DNA from: Brevundimonas naejangsanensis DSM 23858 | Lineage (GTDB): Bacteria > Pseudomonadota > Alphaproteobacteria > Caulobacterales > Caulobacteraceae | Length of the DNA stretch: 64,000 nt | Assembly: GCF_000421705.1 (NCBI RefSeq) | Contig: NZ_ATXN01000008.1 | Coordinates: 116,001 to 180,000 of the forward strand | Direction of reading: 5' to 3' | In this document: positions 53,086 through 64,000 of the stretch, one piece after another | Numbering within the stretch: position 1 is the first letter of the stretch | Layout of the letters: each line of letters starts with the position of its first letter | Notes under the pieces: model-generated | Seen by the model: the letters and a program-made list of their open reading frames with translations, nothing else | What the model was told of the DNA's origin: nothing | Databases searched by the model: none | Position numbers and translations under genes: made by a program

Positions 53086-56000
53086 TCAGAACGACTTGGT
53101 CGCGGTGACGTACCAGTAACGCCCCCACGGGCTGTGCACCGAGCCGCGATAGCCGTTGTCGGCCAGCGACGGGCCTTCATCGGTCAGATCGCGCACGCCC
53201 AGACGCACGCGGGTCTCGGCCGGGAATTCATAATCCACATAGGCGTTGACCGTCTGGCGGGCGTCGACCACCCACGGATCGCCCGAGGCGCCCAGCAGGC
53301 CGGGCTGCTGGAAGTCGCTGATGTACTGGGTCGTCATCCCTGCGCGCCAGGGGCCCTTGCGCCAGGTCAGGCTGGCGTTGAGGCGCCATTCGGGACGCCC
53401 GTTCTGCCCCACCAGTTGCGAGGAGTCCGGCAGGGTCGTGCCCGCATTGATCGTTCCGGCTTCGCGGGCGGCGTACAGCTCATTGACGATGTCGCCCGGA
53501 TCGCGCGTGAATTCGTCCAGCTTGCTGGCGTTCACATTGACGATGAAGGTGCCGTACTTGGTGCGACGCAGCGACCAGTTCATGGCCAGGTCCAGGCCGC
53601 TGACGGTTTGGGGCTGAAGGTTGATGAAGCGGTCGTTGATCGAGACCACCTCGCCCACCGGGGTCAGGCCCGTGCCCTGGAACAGCAGGATGTCCTCGGG
53701 CGTCGGCGCGCGACGGTTGACCAGCGGATTGGAGCCGCCCTCGACGCGGTTCAGATAGTCCAGCGCCAGCGCCGTCTGGGCGCCCAGAAGGCCGACGATC
53801 TTCTCCTGCTCGATCCGCCACTTGTCGATAGTGAAGGTGAAGGCGCCGAAACGCTCGGGGATGAAGGACGGCTGCAGCACCAGGCCGTAGGAGGTGTTGG
53901 TGCTCTCTTCCGGCTCCAGATCCGGGTTGCCCGCCACCAGCAGAGAGGCGCCCGAGGTGTTCTGCGCGCACTGGGAGAAATTGCTGATACGGCCGGCGCG
54001 CAGGTCAGCCTCGCAGCGGACATAGTCCGTGCCGCTGGCCAGACGGGCGTATTCCGTGGCGTGGGTCTGCTCCAGGTTCGGCGCGCGGAAGCCCTGCGAA
54101 TAGGAGCCGCGAACCCGCACGCCCGGAACCACGTCCCAGGCCGCGGCGATCTTCGGCTTGGCCACCGAGCCGAAGTCCGAATAGTGCTCGTAACGGCCCG
54201 CCAGCTGCACATCCAGCTGATAGACCAGAGGAATGTTCATCTCGGGCGAGACCACCGGCACGGCGAGCTCGACGTAGGTCGAGAAGACCTCGCGGCTGCC
54301 CGAGGTGTCGGGGTTGGGGCTGACGGCCGAGACGTTGGACAGGTTGGTCTCGCCGCTGACCATGTCGGTGAAGGTGAAGGTCCCGTCCAGATTGGCGTCG
54401 CGGTCGTCCTTCTGGGTCTCGCGGCGCGCCTCGACGCCGAAGGCCATGCCGACCGGCCCGCCCGGCAGTTGGAACAGATCGCCGCGCGACAGCTTGAAGT
54501 CCGCCATGGTCAGGGTCGTGCGTGACACCCGGCGCAGGTCGAAGACGATGGCGTCGATCGCCGCCTGAGAGCTGGGCGAGCAGTCGCCGTAGCTGGTGGT
54601 GGCGACGCAGCCCCCGCTGAAGGGGTTGTAGGCGTCGGGCGTCGACAGGGCCAACTGCTTCTGCAGGGCCGTCATATTGACGTTGGGCGAGACGTCCTTG
54701 GCCTCGGCCTCGGAGTAGACGACCGCCGTCTCCCAGTTGAAGCCGCGCCACTCGCCGCGCAGGCCGCCCAGCAGGCGGGCCTGATAGTTGTCGACCTTCA
54801 CCACCTGGAAGCCGGTGTCGACGAAGCGGTAGTTGGTCATCAGAACCGGCAGGCCCTCAGCCGGAACCCCGGTCAGACCCGGCAGGCGGTTCGGATTGAG
54901 CGTGCCGTCGGCGAAGGTCATGGGGCCGAACGGGTTGTAGTAGTTGCTGGCCGGAATCCAGATCTGGTTCAGGTTGACCACCGGCGGCTGCACGGCGCGG
55001 CTGTGAGCGCTGTAATAGCCGGCCTCGCCGAAGGCCTCAACGCTGTCGGTCAGGTCGTAACGTCCCGTCAGGAACAGGTTCAGCCGCTCGACCGACGGAC
55101 GGACCGTCGTCTCATGCCGGGTGTCGTACCGCATGTCGCGGTTGGTCGTGTTGAAGTTGTGGTTGCCGCTGGACAGGCAGATGTCGCCGCCCATGTCCAC
55201 GCCGCAGCCGAAGCTGGACGGCTGGAAGCGGAAGGCTCCGGCGGTGTTGGTCACCGCCACGCCGTTCGAGCGGATCACCGGGCGCGAGCCGACCGACAGG
55301 CGCGCCCACGGCGTGTGCGACGAGCGGCCGTCCAGCGACTGGACGTCAGCGAAATCGGGATGGTCGGCGAACAGCGGACGCAGGTCGTCCGAGCGGGTGA
55401 AGTCCTGATCCGACGCCCACAAGGCGGTGCGCTGGGCGTAGTTTGCGAACAGGGAGACGTTGCCGCGATCAAAGTTCTTGCCCGTGAACAGGTTGAACTC
55501 GGTGTCGCGCATCTGCGTGCCCTCGGCCCCGCCATAGCGGGCGCTGACCGTCAGGCCGTCGATGTTGTCGCGCAGGACGGTGTTGACCACGCCCGCCACC
55601 GCGTCCGCGCCATAGATGGCGGCGGCGCCGTCCAGCAGGACTTCCAGCCTCTCCAGCCCCGACACGGGGATGGCGTTGGAGTTGTAGCTCAGCACCGGCA
55701 CCGTGCCGGTGTCCGACGTGCCTTGGCTGGTCGGGTGCTGGACCAGACGACGACCGTTCAGCAGCACCAGGGTGTTGCCCACGCCCAGCGAGCGCAGGTT
55801 GACCGAGTTCACATCGCCGCGCGCCGAGTTCGAAGTCTGGGGGTTATTGGCGGAATCGAACAGGACGTCGCCCATCTGGGGGATGGTGCGCATCAGCTCG
55901 TCGCCGGTCGTGGCGCCGGTGGCCTCGATCTGCTCACGGTCGGCCACCACCACCGGCAGGGCCGCCGTGGTGCGCGCGCCGCGGATGTTGGTGCCGACGA

Positions 56001-56121
56001 CGACGATGTCCTCCACCTGTGTGGGCTCGGCGGGCAGGGCCTCCTGGGCCAGAGCGGCCCCGGCGAACAGGACGGTCGATGCGGTCGTCGCCATCAGGGC
56101 GATCTTGGATGGGTTTCTCAT
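53086..56121 (-). CDS. TonB-dependent outer-membrane receptor in the dctA operon
   Basis: 1011 residues. The signal peptide ends AGAALAQ. A TonB box-like DIVVVGTNIRG opens the plug (PVVVADREQIEATGATTGDELMRTIPQMGD, GVGNTLVLLNGRRLV, YGADAVAGVVNTVLRDNIDG are landmarks). A large barrel has RGSYSQGFRAPNLEQTHATEY and ends TATKSF with a terminal Phe. The ATG at 56121 follows a GGGAGAGAGAC site. It lies 56 bases downstream of dctA and 18 bases upstream of the exported hydrolase, so the three likely act on one substrate class. Confidence 0.93.
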   Translation of the reverse strand: MRNPSKIALMATTASTVLFAGAALAQEALPAEPTQVEDIVVVGTNIRGARTTAALPVVVADREQIEATGATTGDELMRTIPQMGDVLFDSANNPQTSNSARGDVNSVNLRSLGVGNTLVLLNGRRLVQHPTSQGTSDTGTVPVLSYNSNAIPVSGLERLEVLLDGAAAIYGADAVAGVVNTVLRDNIDGLTVSARYGGAEGTQMRDTEFNLFTGKNFDRGNVSLFANYAQRTALWASDQDFTRSDDLRPLFADHPDFADVQSLDGRSSHTPWARLSVGSRPVIRSNGVAVTNTAGAFRFQPSSFGCGVDMGGDICLSSGNHNFNTTNRDMRYDTRHETTVRPSVERLNLFLTGRYDLTDSVEAFGEAGYYSAHSRAVQPPVVNLNQIWIPASNYYNPFGPMTFADGTLNPNRLPGLTGVPAEGLPVLMTNYRFVDTGFQVVKVDNYQARLLGGLRGEWRGFNWETAVVYSEAEAKDVSPNVNMTALQKQLALSTPDAYNPFSGGCVATTSYGDCSPSSQAAIDAIVFDLRRVSRTTLTMADFKLSRGDLFQLPGGPVGMAFGVEARRETQKDDRDANLDGTFTFTDMVSGETNLSNVSAVSPNPDTSGSREVFSTYVELAVPVVSPEMNIPLVYQLDVQLAGRYEHYSDFGSVAKPKIAAAWDVVPGVRVRGSYSQGFRAPNLEQTHATEYARLASGTDYVRCEADLRAGRISNFSQCAQNTSGASLLVAGNPDLEPEESTNTSYGLVLQPSFIPERFGAFTFTIDKWRIEQEKIVGLLGAQTALALDYLNRVEGGSNPLVNRRAPTPEDILLFQGTGLTPVGEVVSINDRFINLQPQTVSGLDLAMNWSLRRTKYGTFIVNVNASKLDEFTRDPGDIVNELYAAREAGTINAGTTLPDSSQLVGQNGRPEWRLNASLTWRKGPWRAGMTTQYISDFQQPGLLGASGDPWVVDARQTVNAYVDYEFPAETRVRLGVRDLTDEGPSLADNGYRGSVHSPWGRYWYVTATKSF

Positions 56122-56177
56122 GTCTCTCTCCCAGTCGCCGTGTGCGGCGATCATGTCGTTGAGGTCGTGGTTCAGGG

Positions 56178-57533
56178 TCAGTCGTCGGCCAGCACCAGGT
56201 CGTCGCCCGGTCCGGCGGCGGGATCAGGGGCGGCGGCCAGAGGCTGAGGCCCGCCGTCCAGCGCGGCCTTCAGCGCATCGCGGTCCAGTTCGCCTTCCCA
56301 GCGGGCGACGACGATGGTGGCCACCGCGTTGCCGATGAAGTTGGTCAGGGCGCGGCATTCGCTCATGAAGCGGTCGATGCCCAGGATCAGGGCCATGCCC
56401 GCCACCGGCACCGAAGGCACCACCGACAGGGTGGCCGCCAGGGTGATGAAGCCCGCCCCCGTAATGCCCGCCGCCCCCTTGGACGACAGCATGGCCACCA
56501 ACAGCAACAGGATCTGATCCTGCAGGCTCAGGTCGATGTTCAGCGCCTGGGCGATGAACAGGGCCGCCATCGTCATATAGATGTTGGTGCCGTCCAGATT
56601 GAACGAATAGCCGGTCGGCACGACTAGGCCGACCACCGACTTGGCGGCGCCCGCCCGCTCCATCTTGGAGATCAGGCTGGGCAGGGCGGCCTCGGAACTG
56701 GAGGTGCCCAGCACCAGCAGCAGCTCCTCCTTCAGATAGCGGATCAGCTTCAGGATGTTGAAGCCGTTGGCGATGGCGACCAGACCCAGCACCCCGACCA
56801 CGAAGATGGCGGACGTCAGGTAAAAGGTGGCGATCAGGGCGAACAGGTTCGCGACCGAGGCGATGCCGTAGGCGCCAATGGTGAAAGCGAAGGCCCCGAA
56901 GGCGCCGATCGGCGCGGCCTTCATCAGAATGGCGACCAGTTTGAAGAAGGCCGCGCTGACCGACTCCAGGAAGGTCATCACCGGCTTGCCCAGATCGCCG
57001 ATCATGGCCAGGGCGATGCCGAACAGGATGGAGACGAACAGGACCTGCAGGATGTTGCCGGTCGAGAAGGCGCTGACCACCGTGTCGGGAATAATGCCCG
57101 TCAGGAAGCCGACGATGGTGCTTTCGTGCGCCGCCTGGGCGTATTGGGCGACCGCCCCCTTGTCGAGGGTGGCCGGGTCGATGTTCAGGCCATGGCCCGG
57201 ACGCACGACGTTGGCGATGATCAGGCCGACGATCAGCGCCAGGGTCGAGAAGACCAGGAAATAGCCAAAGGCCTTGGCCGCCACCCGGCCGACGCGGCCG
57301 ATGTCGCGCATCCCGGCGATGCCGGTAACGATGGTCAGGAAGATCACCGGGGCGATCACCATCTTCACCAGCTTGATGAAGGCGTCGCCCAGCGGCTTCA
57401 GGCTTTCGCCTACGTTCGGCCAGAAGTGGCCGATGGCGCCGCCCAGTACGATGGCGACCAGCACCTGGAAATAGAGATGCTGATAGAAGGGGCGGCGAAT
57501 GACCGCCGCCGTCTGTGACGCGATAGGGGACAA
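56178..57533 (-). CDS. dctA: Dicarboxylate/amino acid:cation symporter DctA
   Basis: 451 residues, GltP/DctA family, eight helices and two re-entrant loops. Landmarks are [39 protein letters not shown], the serine-rich hairpin [11 protein letters not shown], the substrate helix [27 protein letters not shown] and [25 protein letters not shown]. It imports C4-dicarboxylates or acidic amino acids. The frame is open to 57695, but TTG at 57533, 8 bases after AGGAG, gives the usual protein length. It is divergent from dctB-dctD. Confidence 0.94.
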   Translation of the reverse strand: MSPIASQTAAVIRRPFYQHLYFQVLVAIVLGGAIGHFWPNVGESLKPLGDAFIKLVKMVIAPVIFLTIVTGIAGMRDIGRVGRVAAKAFGYFLVFSTLALIVGLIIANVVRPGHGLNIDPATLDKGAVAQYAQAAHESTIVGFLTGIIPDTVVSAFSTGNILQVLFVSILFGIALAMIGDLGKPVMTFLESVSAAFFKLVAILMKAAPIGAFGAFAFTIGAYGIASVANLFALIATFYLTSAIFVVGVLGLVAIANGFNILKLIRYLKEELLLVLGTSSSEAALPSLISKMERAGAAKSVVGLVVPTGYSFNLDGTNIYMTMAALFIAQALNIDLSLQDQILLLLVAMLSSKGAAGITGAGFITLAATLSVVPSVPVAGMALILGIDRFMSECRALTNFIGNAVATIVVARWEGELDRDALKAALDGGPQPLAAAPDPAAGPGDDLVLADD

Positions 57534-57580
57534 AGAAGGTCGCTCCTGATGGCGAGCACACGGCTCGCGGATTTCCTCTC

Positions 57581-57596
57581 GGCGCGATCTTCGCCA
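57581..57596 (-). promoter_or_regulatory. Possible sigma-54-like promoter of dctA
   Basis: On the minus strand TGGCGAAGATCGCGCC keeps the invariant GG and GC of -24/-12 promoters at the right distance but deviates elsewhere. It lies about 50 bases before the dctA start. Weak, and the adjacent DctD lacks residues needed for sigma-54 contact. Confidence 0.25.
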
Positions 57597-57653
57597 CGCT
57601 TCGACCTCAGTGTGGCCACAGCGCCGCCAGGAGGAAACGGCACCCGAAAGATT

Positions 57654-57666
57654 CATCAACTCATTG
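57654..57666. promoter_or_regulatory. Possible IHF site in the dctA-dctB intergenic region
   Basis: CATCAACTCATTG matches the IHF consensus WATCAANNNNTTR at all positions except the first. It lies between the putative -24/-12 element and the two inverted repeats, where a bend would be expected. Confidence 0.3.
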
Positions 57667-57713
57667 ACAATAAATGTTATTCCTAAACGTCGCACTTCGA
57701 GGACATGCGTTTA

Positions 57714-57729
57714 GTGCGATATACCGCTC
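57714..57729. promoter_or_regulatory. Candidate DctD site, distal copy
   Basis: GTGCGATATACCGCTC matches the perfect copy at 57747 at 13 of 16 positions. The two copies are 33 bases apart, about three helical turns, as expected for tandem activator sites on one face of the DNA. Confidence 0.5.
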
Positions 57730-57746
57730 GAACTTGTGGCGCAAAA

Positions 57747-57762
57747 GTGCGGAATACCGCAC
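57747..57762. promoter_or_regulatory. Candidate DctD site, perfect inverted repeat
   Basis: GTGCGG, AATA, CCGCAC: a perfect 6-bp inverted repeat ending 9 bases before the dctB ATG. Position and tandem copy suggest a regulator site shared by dctA and dctBD. Confidence 0.6.
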
Positions 57763-57771
57763 ATTGAGAAG

Positions 57772-59604
57772 ATGACGACCGCGGCGGCTGCATCACATTC
57801 GGAAGGCCTCGTACGGCGACATGCGAGACTCTGGATCGCCCTGATCCTGGCCTGGCTGGTCGTGGCGACGACGGCGGCCTATGGGCTGGGCGAGACCGCC
57901 CGGAAGGGCGCCTCGGCCGAACTGGCGCGCCAATCGGAGTCCGCCGCCGCCCTCCACGCCGCGGTTCTGCGCAGCGAACTGGAGAAGTATCGCGCCCTCG
58001 CGCCAGCCATGGCGACCGACGCCGACGTCGCCAGACTGCTGCTGAGCTCTCGCCCCGACCCGGCGATGCTGAATCAGCGGCTGGAGGCCCTGGCCGACCA
58101 GACCCGCGCCTCGGCCATCTATGTCATCGGGATCGACGGGGTGACCCGCGCCGCCAGCAACTGGCGCCAGCCGATCAGCTTCATCGGCGCCGACTACAGC
58201 TTCCGCCCCTATTTCGTGAAGGCGATGCGGGACGGTTCGGCCGAGTTCTTCGCCCTGGGCACGGTCAGCGGCACGCCCGGCCTGTTCCTGGCCCGTCGGG
58301 TCGTCGACGGGAATCGCGCCATCGGGGTCGTGGTCGTCAAGGTCGAGTTCGACGCCCTGGAGGCCGAATGGCGCGCCTCGGGCGAACCGGCCTATGTGGT
58401 CGATCCCGGCGGCGTGGTGCTGATCACCAGCATTCCGACCTGGCGCTTTCGGACCCTGCGGCCGATGGACGCCGAAAGCCGCCGCCTGACCCTGGCCGAC
58501 CAGACCCTCGGCGACGGCGCCCTGACGCCCCTGCCCTTCCAGACGCCTGACAACGGAGCCACGCGCCTGATCGAGGCGCCTCTGGACGGCGTCGACCGCC
58601 CCTGGATGCACGCCCGCATCGACACCATGACGCCGGGCTGGACGCTGCATCTGCTCACCCCCGATCGAGGCGCCATAGAGACGAGCGTCGCAAACGCCCG
58701 CGTTCTGGCCGCCCTGATCGCGACCCTCGCATTCGGCGTCGCCGCCGTGCTTCTGCGTCGCCGCCAGCAGGCCGTCGTGCGGCAGCGCGTCACCGAGGCC
58801 GCTCGCCAGGAGCTGGAGCGTCGCATCGAGGAGCGGACCCGCGACCTGCGTCAGGCCAACGTCGCCCTGAATCGCCAGATCGAGGAGCGGATGCGCGCCG
58901 AGGCCAGTCGCGAAGCCCTGCGCGATGAACTGGTCCAGGCCGGCAAGCTGGCGGCGCTGGGCCAGATCGCCGCCGGCGTGGCCCATGAGATCAACCAGCC
59001 CGTCGCCGCCATTCGCACCCAGGCCGAGACGGCGTCGGCCTATCTGGAGCGGGCCCAGGAGGCCAAGGCGGTGCGCGCCCTGGGCCGCATCGGCGAGCTG
59101 ACCGCCCGGATCGGGGCCATCACCCAGGAGCTGCGCGCCTTCTCGCGCAAGTCGGAGCCGCAGCTTCGCCCCGTATCGCTGAACGAAGCGATCGACGGCG
59201 CCCTGCTGCTGCTGGGCGGGCGCCTGCGTCAGGGGGGCGTCCGACTGGTGCGGGCCCGAGGCGGGGACGTGCAGGTCATCGCCGACCGCTTTCGTCTGGA
59301 GCAGGTCATCGTCAACCTGATGCAGAACGCCGCCGAGGCGCTGGAAGGGCGCGCCGACGGCAGGATCCATCTGGAGGTCCGTCGGGTCGGCGAGTTGGTC
59401 GAACTCAGCATCGCCGACAACGGCCCCGGCGTGACCGACGCCATCCGCGACCAGCTCTTCACCCCCTTCTTGACCAGCAAGGCCAACGGCCTGGGGCTGG
59501 GCCTGGTCATCTGTCGCGACCTCGTCGCCGGATTCGGCGGCGAGCTGAACCTGCGCCCGGCCGAAACGGGCGCCGTCTTCGTCGTCAGCCTGAAAGCCGC
59601 GTGA
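57772..59604 (+). CDS. dctB: C4-dicarboxylate sensor histidine kinase DctB
   Basis: 610 residues. Two membrane segments (about 18-40 and 308-328) enclose a double-CACHE periplasmic sensor with IYVIGIDGVTRAASNW, FIGADYSFRPYFVKAM and the C-terminal half HLLTPDR. A coiled coil leads to the HisKA domain AGVAHEINQPVAAIRTQAE (His at about 406) and an HATPase with NLMQNAAEAL, DNGPGV and GLGLGLVICRDL. It senses dicarboxylates with DctA. The ATG at 57772 with GAGAAG upstream is used; a GTG at 57736 would add twelve residues and cover the inverted repeat. Confidence 0.93.
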   Translation: MTTAAAASHSEGLVRRHARLWIALILAWLVVATTAAYGLGETARKGASAELARQSESAAALHAAVLRSELEKYRALAPAMATDADVARLLLSSRPDPAMLNQRLEALADQTRASAIYVIGIDGVTRAASNWRQPISFIGADYSFRPYFVKAMRDGSAEFFALGTVSGTPGLFLARRVVDGNRAIGVVVVKVEFDALEAEWRASGEPAYVVDPGGVVLITSIPTWRFRTLRPMDAESRRLTLADQTLGDGALTPLPFQTPDNGATRLIEAPLDGVDRPWMHARIDTMTPGWTLHLLTPDRGAIETSVANARVLAALIATLAFGVAAVLLRRRQQAVVRQRVTEAARQELERRIEERTRDLRQANVALNRQIEERMRAEASREALRDELVQAGKLAALGQIAAGVAHEINQPVAAIRTQAETASAYLERAQEAKAVRALGRIGELTARIGAITQELRAFSRKSEPQLRPVSLNEAIDGALLLLGGRLRQGGVRLVRARGGDVQVIADRFRLEQVIVNLMQNAAEALEGRADGRIHLEVRRVGELVELSIADNGPGVTDAIRDQLFTPFLTSKANGLGLGLVICRDLVAGFGGELNLRPAETGAVFVVSLKAA

Positions 59605-59618
59605 TGGAGGCGCGCGCC

Positions 59619-60959
59619 ATGGAGTTTCCGCGTCTTGAGACCGTCGCCCTGATCGAGGACGACCATGATTTCCGCAGCGCCCTGGCCGAGCGGATGGAGG
59701 TCGAAGGCCTGACGGTGCGCGCCTATCGCAAGGCCGAGACGGCGCTGGCGGACATCGACGCCGACTTCCCCGGCGTGGTGGTCACGGACTTGCGGATGCC
59801 CGGCCTAGACGGCCGCCAGACGCTGAGCCGGCTTCAAGCCCTAGACCCGGCCCTGCCGGTCATCCTCATCACCGGACACGGCGATGTGGCCGAGGCCGTC
59901 GCCGCCATGCGCGGCGGCGCCTATGATTTCGTGGCCAAGCCCTTCGCCTTTGAACGCCTGTCCGAAAGCCTGACGCGCGCGCTGGAGAAGCGCGCCCTGG
60001 TTCTGGACAACCGGCGCCTGACCGCCCTGTCGTCCGAGGCCGGACTGGAACTGCCGCTGCTGGGCGACAGCCCGGCGATCCGGTCGCTGCGCGCCACCAT
60101 CGCCCAGATCGCCGACGCCCGCATGGACGTGCTGATCGAGGGCGAGACTGGCGTCGGCAAGGAAGCCGTGGCCCGCGCCCTGCACAACGGCGGCCGCCGC
60201 CGACTGCATCCCTTCGTGGCGGTCAACTGCGGCGCCCTGCCGGACGGACTGATCGAGAGCGAGCTGTTCGGTCATGAGCTGGGCGCCTTCGCCGGGGCCT
60301 TGCGTCGCCGCGTCGGCCACGTCGAGCGCGCACACGGCGGATCGCTGTTTCTGGACGCCGTCGAAAGCATGCCGACCGCTGCTCAGGTCAAGATGCTGCG
60401 CGTGCTGGAAGAGCGCGAAATCCACCCGATCGGCGCGTCGGAACCCCGCGCCGTCGACATTCGCGTGCTGGCCTCTGCGACGGGTGATCTCGATCAGGCC
60501 CTCGTCAGCGGCCGACTTCGCGAAGAACTTTACTATCGGTTGAATGTCGTGCGCCTGCGCGTGCCGCCTCTGCGCGAACGCCGCGACGACATCCCCCTGC
60601 TGTTCGCCAGCCTAGTGGCGCGCGCCCCGGTGGGCCCCGGCGCCGAACCGCCCGTCATCACGGACGCAGTCCGCTCCCGCCTGCTGGAACACCCCTGGCC
60701 GGGCAACATCCGAGAGTTGTCACACTTCGCCCAACGCTTCGCCCTTGGCCTTGAAGGCCGCGAAGACCAAGCCGCCGGGGCCGCGCGCGGCCTTGTCGAC
60801 CGCGTCGCTGATTTCGAAAAACGCATACTGCAGGACACGCTTGAAGCCCTGGGCGGCAACGTCAGCGAGGCGTTGGCGCAACTGAAGATTCCCCGCAAGA
60901 CCCTCTACGACAAGCTGAAACGCCACAACCTGAAGCCGGCCGATTTTCGCAGGAGCTGA
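59619..60959 (+). CDS. dctD: DctD-type response regulator with altered AAA+ motifs
   Basis: 446 residues: receiver (1-125, phosphoacceptor in [10 protein letters not shown], about 53), AAA+ domain (about 140-365, Walker [10 protein letters not shown]) and a Fis-type helix-turn-helix ([20 protein letters not shown]). The sigma-54 contact motif GAFTGA reads GAFAGA (60286-60303), and the Walker B pair DE reads DA ([10 protein letters not shown], about 60354). Both changes would be expected to impair sigma-54 activation. A GGAGG site precedes ATG 59619; an ATG at 59604 overlapping the dctB stop is an alternative. It lies next to the divergent dctA operon. Confidence 0.9.
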   Translation: MEFPRLETVALIEDDHDFRSALAERMEVEGLTVRAYRKAETALADIDADFPGVVVTDLRMPGLDGRQTLSRLQALDPALPVILITGHGDVAEAVAAMRGGAYDFVAKPFAFERLSESLTRALEKRALVLDNRRLTALSSEAGLELPLLGDSPAIRSLRATIAQIADARMDVLIEGETGVGKEAVARALHNGGRRRLHPFVAVNCGALPDGLIESELFGHELGAFAGALRRRVGHVERAHGGSLFLDAVESMPTAAQVKMLRVLEEREIHPIGASEPRAVDIRVLASATGDLDQALVSGRLREELYYRLNVVRLRVPPLRERRDDIPLLFASLVARAPVGPGAEPPVITDAVRSRLLEHPWPGNIRELSHFAQRFALGLEGREDQAAGAARGLVDRVADFEKRILQDTLEALGGNVSEALAQLKIPRKTLYDKLKRHNLKPADFRRS

Positions 60960-61112
60960 GCAGGCTGCACCATCGGTTCGCGCCCGCCCGCGACAGACTT
61001 GGCCTCTGCGTTACCGCGCCTCATTCGAAGCTAGCATCCGTCAGGCGCCGCTGACGCCTTGCGTAGATCGCAGCAAGGCAACTCGGCGCTTCTGAGCGGA
61101 ACCCAAACAGCA

Positions 61113-61150
61113 AAAACCCCCGCAGCTTACGCTTTGGGGGTTTATTTTTT
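61113..61150. terminator. Bidirectional terminator between dctD and the rRNA operon
   Basis: AAACCCCC (61114-61121) pairs with GGGGGTTT (61136-61143), flanked by A and T tracts on both sides. It ends dctD from the left and the rRNA-tRNA transcript from the right. The stretch from 60960 to 61112 holds no gene I can support. Confidence 0.8.
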
Positions 61151-61152
61151 CT

Positions 61153-61229
<77 letters not shown>

Positions 61230-61265
61230 GCAAGGCGGTGAGTAAAGGAAGAAGGGTTCGAGATA

Positions 61266-61423
61266 TCATTCATGTGTGTCGGGTAGACCCGGCGACGACC
61301 TACTCTCCCGCGCCTTAAGACGAAGTACCATCGGCTCTGGAGGGCTTAACGACCGAGTTCGGAATGGGATCGGGTGGGGAACCTCCGACAGAGCCACCGG
61401 GTCAACCCGACACACATGAATGA
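61266..61423. repeat. 19-bp inverted repeat enclosing 5S rRNA
   Basis: TCATTCATGTGTGTCGGGT at 61266-61284 is the exact reverse complement of 61405-61423. One unpaired base on each side separates it from the mature 5S terminal helix. It forms a long precursor stem, probably a processing substrate. Confidence 0.9.
61286..61403 (-). rRNA. rrf: 5S ribosomal RNA
   Basis: About 118 bases with the canonical landmarks CCCACCCGATCCCATTCCGAAC and CGATGGTACTT, and complementary ends (GACCCGG / CCGGGTC). It lies between 23S and tRNA-fMet on the minus strand. Ends are estimated from the terminal helix. Confidence 0.96.
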
Positions 61424-61480
61424 GAAGATATTGTCTTTGATTTCGGCAAGTAAAAACCGAATGAGTTTTGCTGAGAAACG

Positions 61481-64000
<2,520 letters not shown>

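Noticed and set aside
52150..54525. 791-codon plus-strand frame antisense to the hydrolase and the TonB receptor
   Set aside because: No domain, no ribosome site, and both genes on the minus strand are well supported.
57736..57751. TGGCGC-N5-TGCGG on the plus strand as a sigma-54 promoter for dctB
   Set aside because: The GG and GC invariants are one base too close for a -24/-12 element, and it overlaps the inverted repeat.

Overview
The window looks like chromosomal DNA from a high-GC alphaproteobacterium of the order Caulobacterales, most likely Brevundimonas or a close relative. The evidence is the gene set and gene order: a complete PhyR-NepR-EcfG-PhyK general stress locus, SapC, the ChvI-ChvG-HprK-EIIA-HPr block, large TonB-dependent receptors, and Caulobacter-like promoters. 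No taxonomic search could be run, so the genus is an inference. I see no phage, transposon, integron or CRISPR array.

Layout. 1-9.6 kb: argJ (partial) and a lipoprotein PpiC, divergent from secA; a kynureninase-like enzyme; a proline-rich membrane protein; an alpha/beta hydrolase with zur; sapC. 9.2-15.1 kb: a two-gene reductase/hotdog operon, then the general stress response locus. Five exact EcfG-type promoters (GGAAC-N16-CGTT) lie between 10.8 and 14.9 kb. They precede phyR, nepR-ecfG, a small membrane protein, an entericidin-like lipoprotein and a strongly predicted, intrinsically terminated small RNA with no gene of its own (about 10724-10832, minus strand). 15.2-22 kb: ald, obgE, polA, a small GNAT protein and a BaiN-type flavoprotein. 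22-27.5 kb: a 574-residue protein of unknown function, then chvI-chvG-hprK-EIIA-HPr. 27.4-33.5 kb: a six-gene Mrp cation/proton antiporter operon with fused A+B subunits; every junction is an ATGA overlap. 33.7-41.5 kb: a TonB receptor-phoD pair and the Ku/LigD end-joining pair. 41.6-48.9 kb: a hydroxyproline (D-amino acid) catabolic cluster with its own GntR regulator and a repeated GTATAC-centred palindrome. 48.9-51.7 kb: a DUF4130-UdgX fusion and its radical SAM partner, with a LexA box at the start. 51.7-61 kb: an operon of dctA, a TonB receptor and a secreted alpha/beta hydrolase, divergent from dctB-dctD. 61.1-64 kb: the end of an rRNA operon on the minus strand (23S partial, 5S, initiator tRNA-Met).

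How the parts work together. The stress locus is self-contained: PhyK signals to PhyR, PhyR sequesters NepR, and free EcfG transcribes the locus and the nearby effectors. The dct region suggests coupled use of peptides or other large substrates: outer-membrane import, extracytoplasmic hydrolysis and inner-membrane dicarboxylate uptake. Its DctD has lost the GAFTGA threonine and the Walker B glutamate normally needed for sigma-54 activation, although the intergenic region has the layout of a sigma-54 enhancer.

The two observations most worth following are the EcfG-controlled small RNA candidate and this atypical DctD with its unusual operon. Gene starts were chosen by ribosome binding site, overlap and family length; several use GTG or TTG.
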